64,000 nt of DNA from Mesorhizobium_K sp040049215. Its GTDB lineage: Bacteria; Pseudomonadota; Alphaproteobacteria; Rhizobiales; Rhizobiaceae. Below, one piece after another: positions 35,039-44,266 of the stretch. The stretch lies in the NCBI RefSeq assembly GCF_040049215.1, contig NZ_JBDZDN010000003.1, positions 496,001-560,000 on the forward strand, written 5' to 3'. Made by a program: the position numbers and the translations under genes. The notes beneath the pieces are model-generated. The model was not told where the DNA came from. It ran no database searches and worked only from the letters and a program-made list of their open reading frames with translations. Numbering within the stretch: the first letter of the stretch is position 1; each line of letters begins with the position of its first letter.

Positions 35039-36169
35039 TCAGCGCCCAAGCGCGGCGAAATAGGCCTTCTCGATCTCGGTCGCCATCACTTCCGCGCCGA
35101 AGCGCCTTCTGAGACTGGCGGCGTCCGGCATCTGCGCGGCGAAGGAAGCAGGGTCCGCCAGCGCATCGACCATCCTGGCGGCCAGTTCTCCGGCATCCGG
35201 ACGCACGATCGCCCGCGAGCCTTCGCCGAATATCTCGGGTATGCCGCCGACCGCCGTGGCGATCATGGGCTTTCCGGCCGCCAGCGCCTCGAGAACGATG
35301 TAGGGCATTGCCTCCGCGCGGGAGGGCACGACCACCGTGCCGGCCATTGCGAAAGCCTGCCTTGCCGGCATTGGCTTCAGGAACCGCAAGCGGTTGTCGA
35401 GGCCAAGCCGCCGGACCTGCGCCTCGTAGCGGGGGAGATGTTCGCCGTCGCCGACCATGACTGCGGTGACAGGGCGGCCGAGCCGCATCTCCGCCTGCGC
35501 CAGCGCGTCGATGAAAAGGTCCGGCCCCTTCAGATCGCGCATCATGCCTATATAAAGGAAATCGGCGGCATCTTGTGCCGCCGCGACTCGCTCGAACTCG
35601 GCCTCGCGCAGGCCGTTGTAGACGAGACCGCTCGGCCGGTCGGTCTTGCCGACCTTGCGACGGTAGGCGCCGCGCTCATATTCCGAGACGAACAGGATGT
35701 AGTCGGTAAAGCGCGCCATGAGGCGTTCGAGCGCGAAGAACAGCTTTCCCGTCGCCGTCCCCTCGTCGTAGTGCAGGCTTCCGCCATGCGCGGTGTAGAG
35801 GCGGGCTACGCGAGACCTGAAAACCCGCAACAGTGAGCCGAACATGCGCGAATAGACGCCGCCCTTGGCGCCGTGTCCGTGCAATATGTCGGGCTGCAAT
35901 TCCTTGATGATCCTGTAGGCGCGCCAGGCCGCGGCGATGTCGCCGGGGCCGATATGGCGCTGCATCGGCGTGCGCGAGACGCCGAGCGCAAGGCTCGGCT
36001 CCAGTTCCAGGAACAACTGCTCCTCGAACGCGCCGCCCGTAGACGAATCGCAAACGATGCCGACCAGATGCCCTGCCGCGGACTGCGCTTCGGCAAGATC
36101 GCGCACATGCCGGAAAATGCCACCGACCGGCGACCGAAAGCAGTGGACGATCCGCAATTTCTGGGTCAC
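35039..36169 (-). CDS. family 4 glycosyltransferase
   Basis: A 376-residue GT-B enzyme. The N-terminal domain has the glycine loop HCFRSPVGGIFRHVRDLA; the C-terminal donor domain shows FLYIGMMRDLKGPDLFIDAL and the EX7E-like VVPSRAEAMPYIVLEALAAGKPMIATAVGGIPEIF. It probably extends the exopolysaccharide repeat unit on the cytoplasmic side; donor and acceptor unknown. Start is GTG 36169, 20 bases after the export-lipoprotein stop. A 99-base gap to the WcaJ-like gene downstream carries nothing recognised. Confidence 0.88.
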   Translation of the reverse strand: MTQKLRIVHCFRSPVGGIFRHVRDLAEAQSAAGHLVGIVCDSSTGGAFEEQLFLELEPSLALGVSRTPMQRHIGPGDIAAAWRAYRIIKELQPDILHGHGAKGGVYSRMFGSLLRVFRSRVARLYTAHGGSLHYDEGTATGKLFFALERLMARFTDYILFVSEYERGAYRRKVGKTDRPSGLVYNGLREAEFERVAAAQDAADFLYIGMMRDLKGPDLFIDALAQAEMRLGRPVTAVMVGDGEHLPRYEAQVRRLGLDNRLRFLKPMPARQAFAMAGTVVVPSRAEAMPYIVLEALAAGKPMIATAVGGIPEIFGEGSRAIVRPDAGELAARMVDALADPASFAAQMPDAASLRRRFGAEVMATEIEKAYFAALGR

Positions 36170-36189
36170 GGCAAGCCTGCGATCATTGA

Positions 36190-36753
36190 TCAGAACAGGC
36201 GTTCGCGGACGTAGATGGTGTCGCCCGGCAGCAGCGGGTCCGAGGTTCTTACGCGGCCCGTTATCACCTTGCCGTTGATGTCGCGCGTGATGTCGGCGCT
36301 GCCCTGGTTGGCGCGTGGGGTGAAGCCGCCCGCGATCGCGATGGCCTTCTGCACGGTGAGGCCGGGCACATAGGAATACTGGCCGGCGGCGCCGACCTCG
36401 CCCATGACGAAGATCGGGCGGTAGCGGTCGATCTCGACCGAGACGTCAGGATCGCGCAGATAGCCTTCGCGCAGCTTGGCGGCGAGTGTCGCCTCGATCT
36501 GCTGCGCCGTGTGGCCGCGCGCGGGCACCGCGCCGACGAGCGGAAACGCGAAGTAGCCGGATTGGTCGACGCTGTAGGTGTTGGTCAGCTCAGCCTGCTC
36601 GAACACGGTGACGCGGATGCGGTCGCCCGCGCCAAGCCGGTAGGGCTGGTCGAGCATCTCATGGAAAGCCGCCGGGGCAGGGCGGTAGCCCGAGCAGCCC
36701 GAAAGCACGAGCCCGGCCAGCAACGCATGGGAGACGAGCGAAAGCCTTTTCAT
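36190..36753 (-). CDS. polysaccharide export lipoprotein (Wza/ExoF-like, short)
   Basis: A 187-residue outer-membrane-directed lipoprotein: signal ending in LVLSGC (Cys20), then the Poly_export domain (YRLGAGDRIRVTVFEQAELTNTYSVDQSGYFAFPLVGAVPARG) and one SLBB domain (PIFVMGEVGAAGQYSYVPGLTVQKAIAIAGGFTPRAN). It is about half the length of Wza and lacks its C-terminal transmembrane helix, like rhizobial export proteins. ATG 36753 rather than 36765 begins the signal. It is divergent from the Wzz/ExoP-like gene, sharing a 225-base promoter region. Confidence 0.9.
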   Translation of the reverse strand: MKRLSLVSHALLAGLVLSGCSGYRPAPAAFHEMLDQPYRLGAGDRIRVTVFEQAELTNTYSVDQSGYFAFPLVGAVPARGHTAQQIEATLAAKLREGYLRDPDVSVEIDRYRPIFVMGEVGAAGQYSYVPGLTVQKAIAIAGGFTPRANQGSADITRDINGKVITGRVRTSDPLLPGDTIYVRERLF

Positions 36754-36978
36754 GGACGGACGCAAACCTTCGACTGGCTACCGGAGGCGTGCCCGGCAGG
36801 CTTCTGACCTGCGCTCGTTATCATCCTGTTAGGGTTAATGGCCGGTAAAGCTTGCGTGGTTTTTGTATGCGCGGGACGCGTTGTCGGGCAAGCAGCGTGC
36901 GCTAGGGCCGGCGCATCTTAACGGCTGGGTTACCATAGTTGTTTACGATGCGTTTCCGATAGTTCGGAGCAGGGATGC

Positions 36979-39486
36979 ATGTCAGGCGTACAGTCATCGG
37001 CCAGCGATATCGACGTCGACCTCGGAAGGCTGTTCGGCAGTCTCGTCGTGCGCTGGAAGCGCATTTTGTTCGTTGCCGTCGCGGTCACCGCGCTCGCGCT
37101 TGGTCTGACTTGGGTCGCGACGCCGCACTACAAGGGCGAAACGCGCATCCTCATAGAGACGCGCGAGTCCGTCTTCACGCGGCCGCAGACGAGCGGCGAG
37201 GACGACCGTCCGCTGCTCGACGAGGAGGGCGTCACCAGCCAGGTCGAAGTGATCACGTCGACCGACCTGTTGAAGGAGGTGGCGCTCAAGCTCGACCTCG
37301 CGCGCCTGCCGGAGTTCGACGAGGCCGCCGACATGTCGGTGCTGTCGCGGCTGCTGGTCATCGCAGGGCTCAAGAGCGATCCCAATGAGGTTCCGCCCGA
37401 GGAGCGGGTTCTCAAGGCATTCCGCCAGAAGCTGACCGTCTACCGCGTGGAAAGATCGCGTGTCATCGTGATCGAGATGTCGTCGGAGGATCCGAAGCTC
37501 GCCGCCAAGATTCCCAACGCGCTCGCCGACGCTTATCTGGCGGTGCAGGGGGCGGCCAAGCAGCAGTCGAACGCCGACGCGACCAACTGGCTGGAACCCG
37601 AAATCGCCAATCTCTCCGCCCGGGTGAAGGAAGCCGAGGCCCGTGTCGCCAACTTTCGCGCGCAGTCCGATCTGCTGATCGGCCAGAACAATTCCGTGCT
37701 CGCCACGCAGCAGCTTTCGGAGCTTTCGACGGAGCTTTCGAGGGTGCGCGCGAATCGCGGCGCGGCGGAGGCGAACGCGGAAAGCGTTCGTGCCGTCCTG
37801 CAGAGCGGGGCGTCGCTCGATGCGCTGCCCGAGGTATTGTCATCAACGCTGATCCAGCGTCTGCGTGAACGGCAGGTGCAACTCAAGGCCGACATCGCCG
37901 ACCTGTCGACCACCCTGCTCGACAACCACCCGCGCATCCGCGCCCTGCGCTCGCAGCTTGCCGATCTCGACCGGCAGATCCGCACCGAGGCCGAGAACGT
38001 CCTCAACGCGCTCGCTTCGGAGGCGAAAGCAGCGCAGTTGCGCGAGAAGCAGCTTGTTGCCGACCTCAATTCGCTCAAGGCCGAATCGGCGCGCGCAGGC
38101 GAAGAGGAAGTGGAACTGAGGGCGCTTGAGCGCGAGGCCAACGCGCAACGCGAACTGCTGGAATCCTATCTCTCGCGCTATCGCGAGGCGTCGTCGCGCC
38201 GGGACGGCAACTACCTGCCCGCCGACGCGCGCATCTTCTCGCGCGCCATCGTGCCGGCGGAGCCGTATTATCCGAAACCGCTGCCGATCGCGGGCGCAGC
38301 CTTCGTCGGCTCGCTTCTGGTCATGGCTGTCATCACGCTGCTGCAGGAGCTGTTCTCCGGCCGTGCGATGCGCCCGGCCTCCGGTTCGCGGCTGCACGAC
38401 GATGTCGAGATTGACGAGCCCCATGCCGAACCAGTCGTCGCCGAGGCGATTGGACGTGAAGAGCCTGTTGCGCCAGTTCCCGAGCCTGCGAGCGTCGAAC
38501 CGGTTCCGGTAGAGCCCAAGCCGGCTCTCGCCGAGGAGCTCGATCCGCCGAAGGCTGAGCCGGCAGTGGCTGTTCCTGCCGTCGCGGACATCATCCCCGC
38601 GCCGAAGGCGATCGAACCCATCAAAAACGAGCCCTTGCCGGAGATGAAGGTCGAGCGCGAATCATTCAGCGAAGCCTGGGCCAGGCACAAGCGGATCATG
38701 GATGCGGCGCAATACGAGACCCATGCCGCCCGGCCAGTCGAAGACAATCCCGCCGAATATGACGAATCCGAAACTGACGAAGTCGAGCACAACGAAATCG
38801 AGGAGGAGCCGATCATGCGCAATCCGTTCGCACGCAGGAAGCCGGTTCCGGCGCCGGAAACCATCGAACCGGCTGCCGTGCCGGCAGCCATCGGCGAGGT
38901 CGGGATCGAAAGCGCTGCCGAGATGCTGATCGCCGGCGGTGCGACCCGGGCGATTTTTGTCTCGCCCGAAGGAGACGAAGGCGCTGCCGCGGCGGTCATG
39001 GTCGCCCGCGAAGTCGCCGACGCCGGGCTGCGCGTACTGCTGCTTGACCTGACGGCGTCGGGCGCCGCGTCGCGGCCTATGCTCGACAGCGTTTCCTACC
39101 CCGGCATCACCAACCTGTTGGCCGCCGAGGCACAGTTCACCGAGGCGATCCACACCGACCATTATTCGGATTGCCATGTCATGCCCGTGGGCACGGCCGA
39201 TCCGGTGCGTGCGATGAAGGCCGCAGACAGGCTGCCGATGATTATGCAGTCGCTGACGGCGGCGTATGACGTGGTCGTCGTGGAGTGCGGTGCGTCGGAT
39301 GCGGAAGGCATTCGGCGGCTCGTCGCCGACGGCACCGAGATCATGGTCAGCGTAATCGAACCCGACAGCGAGACGGCGGCAACCGCGGCGGCGCTCAAGG
39401 CGCGTGGCTACGGCCGGGTGATGCTGGTGTCGCCTGCCGACCACCGTTCGCCGGATGCCCCCATGCCCGGGCGGTCGGCGGCCTGA
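36979..39486 (+). CDS. exopolysaccharide chain-length/transport protein (Wzz/ExoP-like) with degenerate kinase domain
   Basis: An 835-residue inner-membrane co-polymerase. Helix one (RILFVAVAVTALALGLTWVA) precedes the Wzz periplasmic domain, long coiled coils (about 190-410) and the GNVR-like end with helix two near IAGAAFVGSLLVMAVITLL. A low-complexity P/E/V-rich linker (about 480-620) leads to a BY-kinase-like Rossmann domain. There, Walker A reads SPEGDEGAA (residues 662-670) instead of G-x-G-K-S/T, and there is no C-terminal tyrosine cluster, so it is probably inactive as a kinase. Controls polymer length and secretion. Confidence 0.85.
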   Translation: MSGVQSSASDIDVDLGRLFGSLVVRWKRILFVAVAVTALALGLTWVATPHYKGETRILIETRESVFTRPQTSGEDDRPLLDEEGVTSQVEVITSTDLLKEVALKLDLARLPEFDEAADMSVLSRLLVIAGLKSDPNEVPPEERVLKAFRQKLTVYRVERSRVIVIEMSSEDPKLAAKIPNALADAYLAVQGAAKQQSNADATNWLEPEIANLSARVKEAEARVANFRAQSDLLIGQNNSVLATQQLSELSTELSRVRANRGAAEANAESVRAVLQSGASLDALPEVLSSTLIQRLRERQVQLKADIADLSTTLLDNHPRIRALRSQLADLDRQIRTEAENVLNALASEAKAAQLREKQLVADLNSLKAESARAGEEEVELRALEREANAQRELLESYLSRYREASSRRDGNYLPADARIFSRAIVPAEPYYPKPLPIAGAAFVGSLLVMAVITLLQELFSGRAMRPASGSRLHDDVEIDEPHAEPVVAEAIGREEPVAPVPEPASVEPVPVEPKPALAEELDPPKAEPAVAVPAVADIIPAPKAIEPIKNEPLPEMKVERESFSEAWARHKRIMDAAQYETHAARPVEDNPAEYDESETDEVEHNEIEEEPIMRNPFARRKPVPAPETIEPAAVPAAIGEVGIESAAEMLIAGGATRAIFVSPEGDEGAAAAVMVAREVADAGLRVLLLDLTASGAASRPMLDSVSYPGITNLLAAEAQFTEAIHTDHYSDCHVMPVGTADPVRAMKAADRLPMIMQSLTAAYDVVVVECGASDAEGIRRLVADGTEIMVSVIEPDSETAATAAALKARGYGRVMLVSPADHRSPDAPMPGRSAA

Positions 39487-39492
39487 AGCAAA

Positions 39493-40686
39493 TCAATCGT
39501 CGGCGGCTTGTGCCTGGCCGGCTGCCTTCTTGCGCAGCAGTTTGGCCAGCTTCCAGATCGTCGGACTGTTCTTGACGTAGGCCTTGATGCCGGCCTTGAG
39601 CCGCAGGCTCCAGGCGAGCAGCTTTCCCTTGACCGTCAGCGGCGCGACGACGTCGAAATGCCGCGTCTCGATATCGCACCACAGGCGCTTGTAGGGTTCG
39701 TCGCCGACGCTGAAGTCGAACAGCTCCAGCCCTTGCCGGCAGGCCTCGCCGATGTTTTCGAAGAACAGGAAATCGCCGGGGCTGGCATGCCCCAGCTCGT
39801 CCTCGGCGATCGCGCCGAATTCGCAGACGAGCCGCCCGGCGTAGAGGCTCGATCCGGTGACGGCGCGCAACTGGCCACCGACTTCGAGCGCATGGAGCAC
39901 GAATGGCCTAGGGTTCTCGCGCAAGGCGTCGCGGAACAGCGAGCGGAAGAACCTTTGCACCTCGTCGTCGCCGAACACATTGGCGATGCCCATCTTCTGG
40001 AAGCGGAACTCCTTCATGGCGAAGAAGGCGTCGAGCAGCCGCGTCACCTCCTCTGATGTCCGCGCCTCGATGCGCCGGAATCCTCCGGCGGCCTCGAACT
40101 TGCGCGTCTGCGAGCGGTGCTTCTTCTTCTTGCGCTTGCCGCTGACGCGCGACAGCAGCGCCTCGAAGCCGCCCTCGAGGCTGACTGCAAGCGAAACGTT
40201 CGGGCTTGGGAAATGCGGCAGGGCGCGCAGCGGATTGGCGATGCCCTCGAGATCGGGTAACAGCCGCTCCAGCACCAGCGCATCGACATCCGGGCGGGCT
40301 GCGCGGATCGCGGCGAGCATCGCCTCGGTGTCCAGCGAGCCGGTCTTGAGGAAAGCGGCATCGGCGGCGGGAAAATTCCCGTTGGCGTGGCTGCCGCTCA
40401 TGAACCGGGCGATGCGGAACGGGCCGGACCTGACGACTTCGAGCGCAAGCCCGTAGACCGGGCTGCCCTCCGCGTGGACGATCGCGACAAAACCGGCGGG
40501 CGAGGCGTTGGCAACCCATTCCTCGACCCAGAGCGCGGCTTGGGCCGGCGCCGACACGCCGCGCTTCGCCAATTCGGCGTAGGCGGCAAGATTGTCCGGC
40601 GGCAGGATCGATACCGAAAGTCCGGGATTTCCCGTTGAGGTCACACTGTTCGTCGCTTGGAGAAATGACACGGCCGCGTCAACCAT
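39493..40686 (-). CDS. GNAT-family acyltransferase, BioF2/CelD type
   Basis: A 397-residue protein with two GNAT-like halves, the second being the Acetyltransf_6 (BioF2-like) domain from KRKKKKHRSQTRKFEAAGGFRRIEA to FFENIGEACRQGLELFDFSVGDEPYKRLWCD. CelD/BioF2 proteins occur in exopolysaccharide and cellulose loci and are thought to add acyl groups. It converges on the ExoP-like gene with a six-base gap. Substrate unknown; acylation of the polymer is an inference from its position. Confidence 0.8.
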   Translation of the reverse strand: MVDAAVSFLQATNSVTSTGNPGLSVSILPPDNLAAYAELAKRGVSAPAQAALWVEEWVANASPAGFVAIVHAEGSPVYGLALEVVRSGPFRIARFMSGSHANGNFPAADAAFLKTGSLDTEAMLAAIRAARPDVDALVLERLLPDLEGIANPLRALPHFPSPNVSLAVSLEGGFEALLSRVSGKRKKKKHRSQTRKFEAAGGFRRIEARTSEEVTRLLDAFFAMKEFRFQKMGIANVFGDDEVQRFFRSLFRDALRENPRPFVLHALEVGGQLRAVTGSSLYAGRLVCEFGAIAEDELGHASPGDFLFFENIGEACRQGLELFDFSVGDEPYKRLWCDIETRHFDVVAPLTVKGKLLAWSLRLKAGIKAYVKNSPTIWKLAKLLRKKAAGQAQAADD

Positions 40687-40775
40687 CCCTCAATCCTTGG
40701 GGCGTATCTCAGGAGGCTGGGTCCACATCGCGTCCGCGTACCACGCCGTATACGCTAGGCGCAAAAGGTGAATGA

Positions 40776-41822
40776 ATGATCGACGGGGGCGAAGTGATCC
40801 GGAAGCTGGCCCTCAACGTGGCCAGGTATTCCGGGCTCGCACCGCTCGCCAGGCCGCTGGTCGGCGGCATAGGGGCGATCCTCATGCTTCATCGGGTGAC
40901 CGCCGTTCCCGAGAAGCCGCTCGGCGTCAATCGCCATCTCAACATCGCGCCCGACTTCCTCGATGCCGTGATCGCCGACATGAAGGCCGCCGGCTATGCT
41001 TTTGTTTCAATGGATGAAGCGGTCGCGCGCATCAGGCGCGGCGGTTCTGATGGGCTGTTTGCAGCGATCACCGCGGACGACGCTTACCGCGACAATCTCA
41101 CCGAGGCTCTGCCGATCCTCGAGAAGCACGCCGCGCCGCTGATGATCTACGTCGCTCCGGCGCTGATCGACGGCACGGCGGACCTCTGGTGGGACGTTCT
41201 CGACGACATCGTTGCCGCCGCCCCCAGGCTGGAGCTGAAGCGGACGGGCGGCACGGAGACGCTCGACTGCCGGGCGCCCGGTGCGCTGCTGCGGCTCTAC
41301 AACTATCTGACCCTTGACGTTCCCGAAGAGAAGCAGCGCGCCGCGCTGCGCGAATTCGCCGCTGTCGCCGGCGTCGATCCGGCTGCGCCCGGCCGCAAGA
41401 CCTTGATGAGTTGGGACGAGATTCGAGGCATTGCCGCGCATCCCCTGGTTTCGATCGGCGCGCATACCGTCAACCACTACAACCTGAAGCGCCTGCCCGA
41501 AGAGAGGGCTCGGCGTGAGATGACGGATGTCGTGACGCTTCTGAGGTCGGAACTGGGCGAGTCGCCCAGGCACTTGGCCTATCCCTATGGCTATGCCAGC
41601 GCGGTCGGCTGCCGCGAGGTCAAGCTTGCCGAGGAGGCCGGCTATGTTTCCGCCGTCACCACGCGGCACGGCGTGCTGCGCGCCGAGCATGCCAACCACC
41701 TGCATGCCCTGCCGCGCATCTCGGTCAACGGGCGCTACCAGCGCGTGGCGCACATCCGCACAATGCTGTCGGGCATTACGACGCCGCTCGCCAATCGCGG
41801 CAGGATGCTCGTCACCGTTTGA
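40776..41822 (+). CDS. polysaccharide deacetylase family protein
   Basis: A 348-residue NodB-fold protein. The metal/catalytic segment is AITADDAYRDNL (usual TFDDG with both Asp retained, Phe replaced by Ala) and the metal histidines are in IGAHTVNHYNL. Later blocks HLAYPYGYASAVG and YVSAVTTRHGVL match the family. No signal peptide is evident, so it may act on cytoplasmic or membrane-linked intermediates. It lies at the edge of the exopolysaccharide locus, divergent from the acyltransferase gene. Confidence 0.85.
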   Translation: MIDGGEVIRKLALNVARYSGLAPLARPLVGGIGAILMLHRVTAVPEKPLGVNRHLNIAPDFLDAVIADMKAAGYAFVSMDEAVARIRRGGSDGLFAAITADDAYRDNLTEALPILEKHAAPLMIYVAPALIDGTADLWWDVLDDIVAAAPRLELKRTGGTETLDCRAPGALLRLYNYLTLDVPEEKQRAALREFAAVAGVDPAAPGRKTLMSWDEIRGIAAHPLVSIGAHTVNHYNLKRLPEERARREMTDVVTLLRSELGESPRHLAYPYGYASAVGCREVKLAEEAGYVSAVTTRHGVLRAEHANHLHALPRISVNGRYQRVAHIRTMLSGITTPLANRGRMLVTV

Positions 41823-41834
41823 AGAGTCCTCGAC

Positions 41835-42050
41835 CTAGTTTTTCGGCCTCGGCGGCAGCATCAGCCATTTGATGATGCCCATCGCCGGCAGGATCCACAA
41901 AATGCCGGTGAACAGGAAGAATGCGAGGTGGACGACCGGGCCAGACTCGGCGAGCTGCGCGACAGCAACCGTCGTCGCGACCAGCGCATAGATAATCACC
42001 AGTGCGACCAAAAGTATCGTGCCAATGAGCTTTTTCAGGCGAATGGGCAT
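41835..42050 (-). CDS. DUF2842 small membrane protein
   Basis: A 71-residue protein with two membrane helices (IGTILLVALVIIYALVATTVAVAQLA and VHLAFFLFTGILWILPAMGIIKWLM) and a C-terminal PRPK tail, the DUF2842 pattern. ATG 42050 is the sensible start; the open frame further upstream is not hydrophobic. Function unknown. Convergent with the deacetylase gene, 12 bases apart. Confidence 0.8.
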   Translation of the reverse strand: MPIRLKKLIGTILLVALVIIYALVATTVAVAQLAESGPVVHLAFFLFTGILWILPAMGIIKWLMLPPRPKN

Positions 42051-42189
42051 GCCCGTTCCTTTGTCGCCACCGCTTAAGGCTTTGATGACGCCGGCGCAAC
42101 GCCGGAAGAGCTGAAGCCGGCCGACGCGACCGCTTGTCGCGAGGGGCGCAGCCTTGCAAGCCGGTCGCCGATGGTTCACCAATCCGCCG

Positions 42190-43293
42190 ATGGAACAGAC
42201 CCTGGCCACCCCAAACCCGCGCGCCGTTCGAACCGAACGCGAGCGCCTGCTGGCCAACCGCGCGCTCGTGCGCGGCTGGCTTTATGTCGTCCTGCTCATG
42301 CTTGTCGCGCTCGTGCTGGTCGGCGGCGCGACGCGGCTGACCGATTCAGGCCTGTCGATCACCGAATGGAAGCCGATCCACGGCGTCATCCCGCCGCTCA
42401 ACGACGCCGAATGGCAGGAGGAATTCGCCAAATACCAGCAGATTCCGGAATATTCTCAGATCAACCAGGGCATGAGCCTGGGCGAATTCAAGCGCATCTT
42501 CTGGTGGGAATGGGGGCACCGCGTGCTGGCGCGGGGCGTCGGCTTCGTCTTCGCGCTGCCGCTGCTGTTCTTCTGGGCGAGCGGCCGCGTCGAGCGAGGC
42601 CTGTCGTCCAAGCTTGTCGGGCTGCTGCTCCTCGGCGGGCTGCAGGGCGCCGTCGGCTGGTGGATGGTGGCGTCGGGCCTTGTCGACCGCGTCGACGTCA
42701 GCCAGTACCGGCTGGCAACGCATTTGACGCTCGCCTGTGTGATCTACGTCGCCATCATGGTCGTCGCGCGCGGTCTGGCGCCACACACGCAGGCGCCGGC
42801 GGATGAAGGCACGCAGCGCTTCGCCGGCTTCCTCGTGCTTGCTCTGCTCGTCCAGATCTTCCTCGGGGGCCTGGTGGCCGGGCTCGACGCAGGCATGAGC
42901 TACAACACCTGGCCGCTGATGGACGGCGCGGTCATTCCGGGCGATCTCCTGATCATGCAGCCCGTCTGGCACAACTTCTTCGAGAACCCCAAGACCGTGC
43001 AGTTTGTGCACAGGGCAGGGGCCTATGCCGTGCTCCTGCTGGCGCTCTGGCACATGATCGCGGCGCGGCGCAGGCTGCCGGGCACCACGCATGCGCGCCG
43101 GGCGCTGGTGCTTTTCCATCTGGTGCTCATCCAGGCGGCTATCGGCATCGTAACGCTCGTGATGCAGATGCCGCTGCACTGGGCGCTGCTGCACCAGGGT
43201 TTCGCGCTGATCGTGCTCGGCTTTGCCGCGGCCCACTGGCGCGGCTCAAAGGGCGCCTATCCGCTGCCGACGGAGATCAGGCTGGCGCGCTGA
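42190..43293 (+). CDS. ctaA: heme A synthase (COX15/CtaA family)
   Basis: Oxidises heme O to heme A for cytochrome oxidase, in the inner membrane. The 367-residue protein has eight helices and the COX15 signatures: GGATRLTDSGLSITEWKPIHGVIPPLNDAEWQEEF, FKRIFWWEWGHRVLARGVG (heme-ligand His), GGLQGAVGWWMVASGL, VSQYRLATHLTLA, and the second-half histidines in VQFVHRAGAYAV and LLHQGFALIV. ATG 42190 is preferred to a TTG at 42154. Confidence 0.95.
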   Translation: MEQTLATPNPRAVRTERERLLANRALVRGWLYVVLLMLVALVLVGGATRLTDSGLSITEWKPIHGVIPPLNDAEWQEEFAKYQQIPEYSQINQGMSLGEFKRIFWWEWGHRVLARGVGFVFALPLLFFWASGRVERGLSSKLVGLLLLGGLQGAVGWWMVASGLVDRVDVSQYRLATHLTLACVIYVAIMVVARGLAPHTQAPADEGTQRFAGFLVLALLVQIFLGGLVAGLDAGMSYNTWPLMDGAVIPGDLLIMQPVWHNFFENPKTVQFVHRAGAYAVLLLALWHMIAARRRLPGTTHARRALVLFHLVLIQAAIGIVTLVMQMPLHWALLHQGFALIVLGFAAAHWRGSKGAYPLPTEIRLAR

Positions 43294-43305
43294 ACGCCGC
43301 AGCCC

Positions 43306-44238
43306 TCAGTGCTTCAGCCCCAGCATCAGGTCCATGTTCTGGACTGCCGCGCCGGACGCGCCCTTGCCGAGATTGTCGTAGACGGCGACCAGCAGGGCCT
43401 GGGCCTTCTTGTCGTTGGCGAAGACGTGCAGCCGCATGCGGTTGGTGTTGTTGTAGCTCTGCGGGTCGAGTTCCGGCGTGCGCTCCACGGCGGCATAGGG
43501 CGCCACTTCGACCACCGACTCTTCCAACCCTGCATAGTGGTCCGCGATTGCAGCGTGCAGTTCAGCGCCCGTCGGCACGTGGTTCAGCGCCGCGAGCTGC
43601 AACGGAACCATCGTCACCATCCCTTGCGCGAAGTCGCCGACGACCGGCTGCATCAGCGGGTCGCGCGACAGGCCGGCATAGAGCCGGAACTCGGGCACAT
43701 GCTTGTGCTGGAAGGTGAGCCCGTAGGGCAGATATTCCGGCGCGTCGTCGCCCTTCGCTTCATAGTCCTCGACCATCTGGCGGCCGCCGCCGGAATAGCC
43801 CGAAATGCCGTTCATGGTGATCGGGAACCCGGCCGGGATGATGCCCGAGGTGACGAGCGGGCGCAGCGTCGCGATCGGCCCCTGCGGCCAGCAGCCCGGA
43901 TTGGCGACGAGTTTCGCACCGGCGATCTTCTTTGCCTGCTCGCGGTCCATCTCTGGGAAGCCGTAGGTCCAGCCCTTGGCGACGCGGTGCGCCGTCGAGG
44001 CATCGATGACGCGGGTGCCAGCGTCGCCGATCAGCGCCACGCTCTCCTTCGCCGCGTCGTCGGGCAGGCACAGGATGGCGATGTCGGCCGCGCGCAGGAA
44101 ATCGGTTCGCGCCGCGGTGTCCTTGCGGCGCTCGACCGGGATCGAGATCACCTCGATGTCGTCGCGGCCGGCTAGACGCGACCTGATCTGCAGGCCTGTG
44201 GTGCCGTGTTCGCCGTCGATGAATATCTTCGGTTTCAT
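43306..44238 (-). CDS. argC: N-acetyl-gamma-glutamyl-phosphate reductase (type 2)
   Basis: NADPH-dependent third step of arginine synthesis. The 310-residue length and MKPKIFIDGEHGTTGLQIRSRL start mark the shorter type 2 ArgC. The catalytic Cys is in LVANPGCWPQG, and SGYSGGGRQMVEDYE and the His segment FQHKHVPEF follow. It lies 28 bases downstream of the agmatinase gene on the same strand, a possible arginine/agmatine pairing, and converges on ctaA. Confidence 0.95.
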   Translation of the reverse strand: MKPKIFIDGEHGTTGLQIRSRLAGRDDIEVISIPVERRKDTAARTDFLRAADIAILCLPDDAAKESVALIGDAGTRVIDASTAHRVAKGWTYGFPEMDREQAKKIAGAKLVANPGCWPQGPIATLRPLVTSGIIPAGFPITMNGISGYSGGGRQMVEDYEAKGDDAPEYLPYGLTFQHKHVPEFRLYAGLSRDPLMQPVVGDFAQGMVTMVPLQLAALNHVPTGAELHAAIADHYAGLEESVVEVAPYAAVERTPELDPQSYNNTNRMRLHVFANDKKAQALLVAVYDNLGKGASGAAVQNMDLMLGLKH

Positions 44239-44266
44239 ATCAGTCGAAAACCCTGCGAATTCAACG

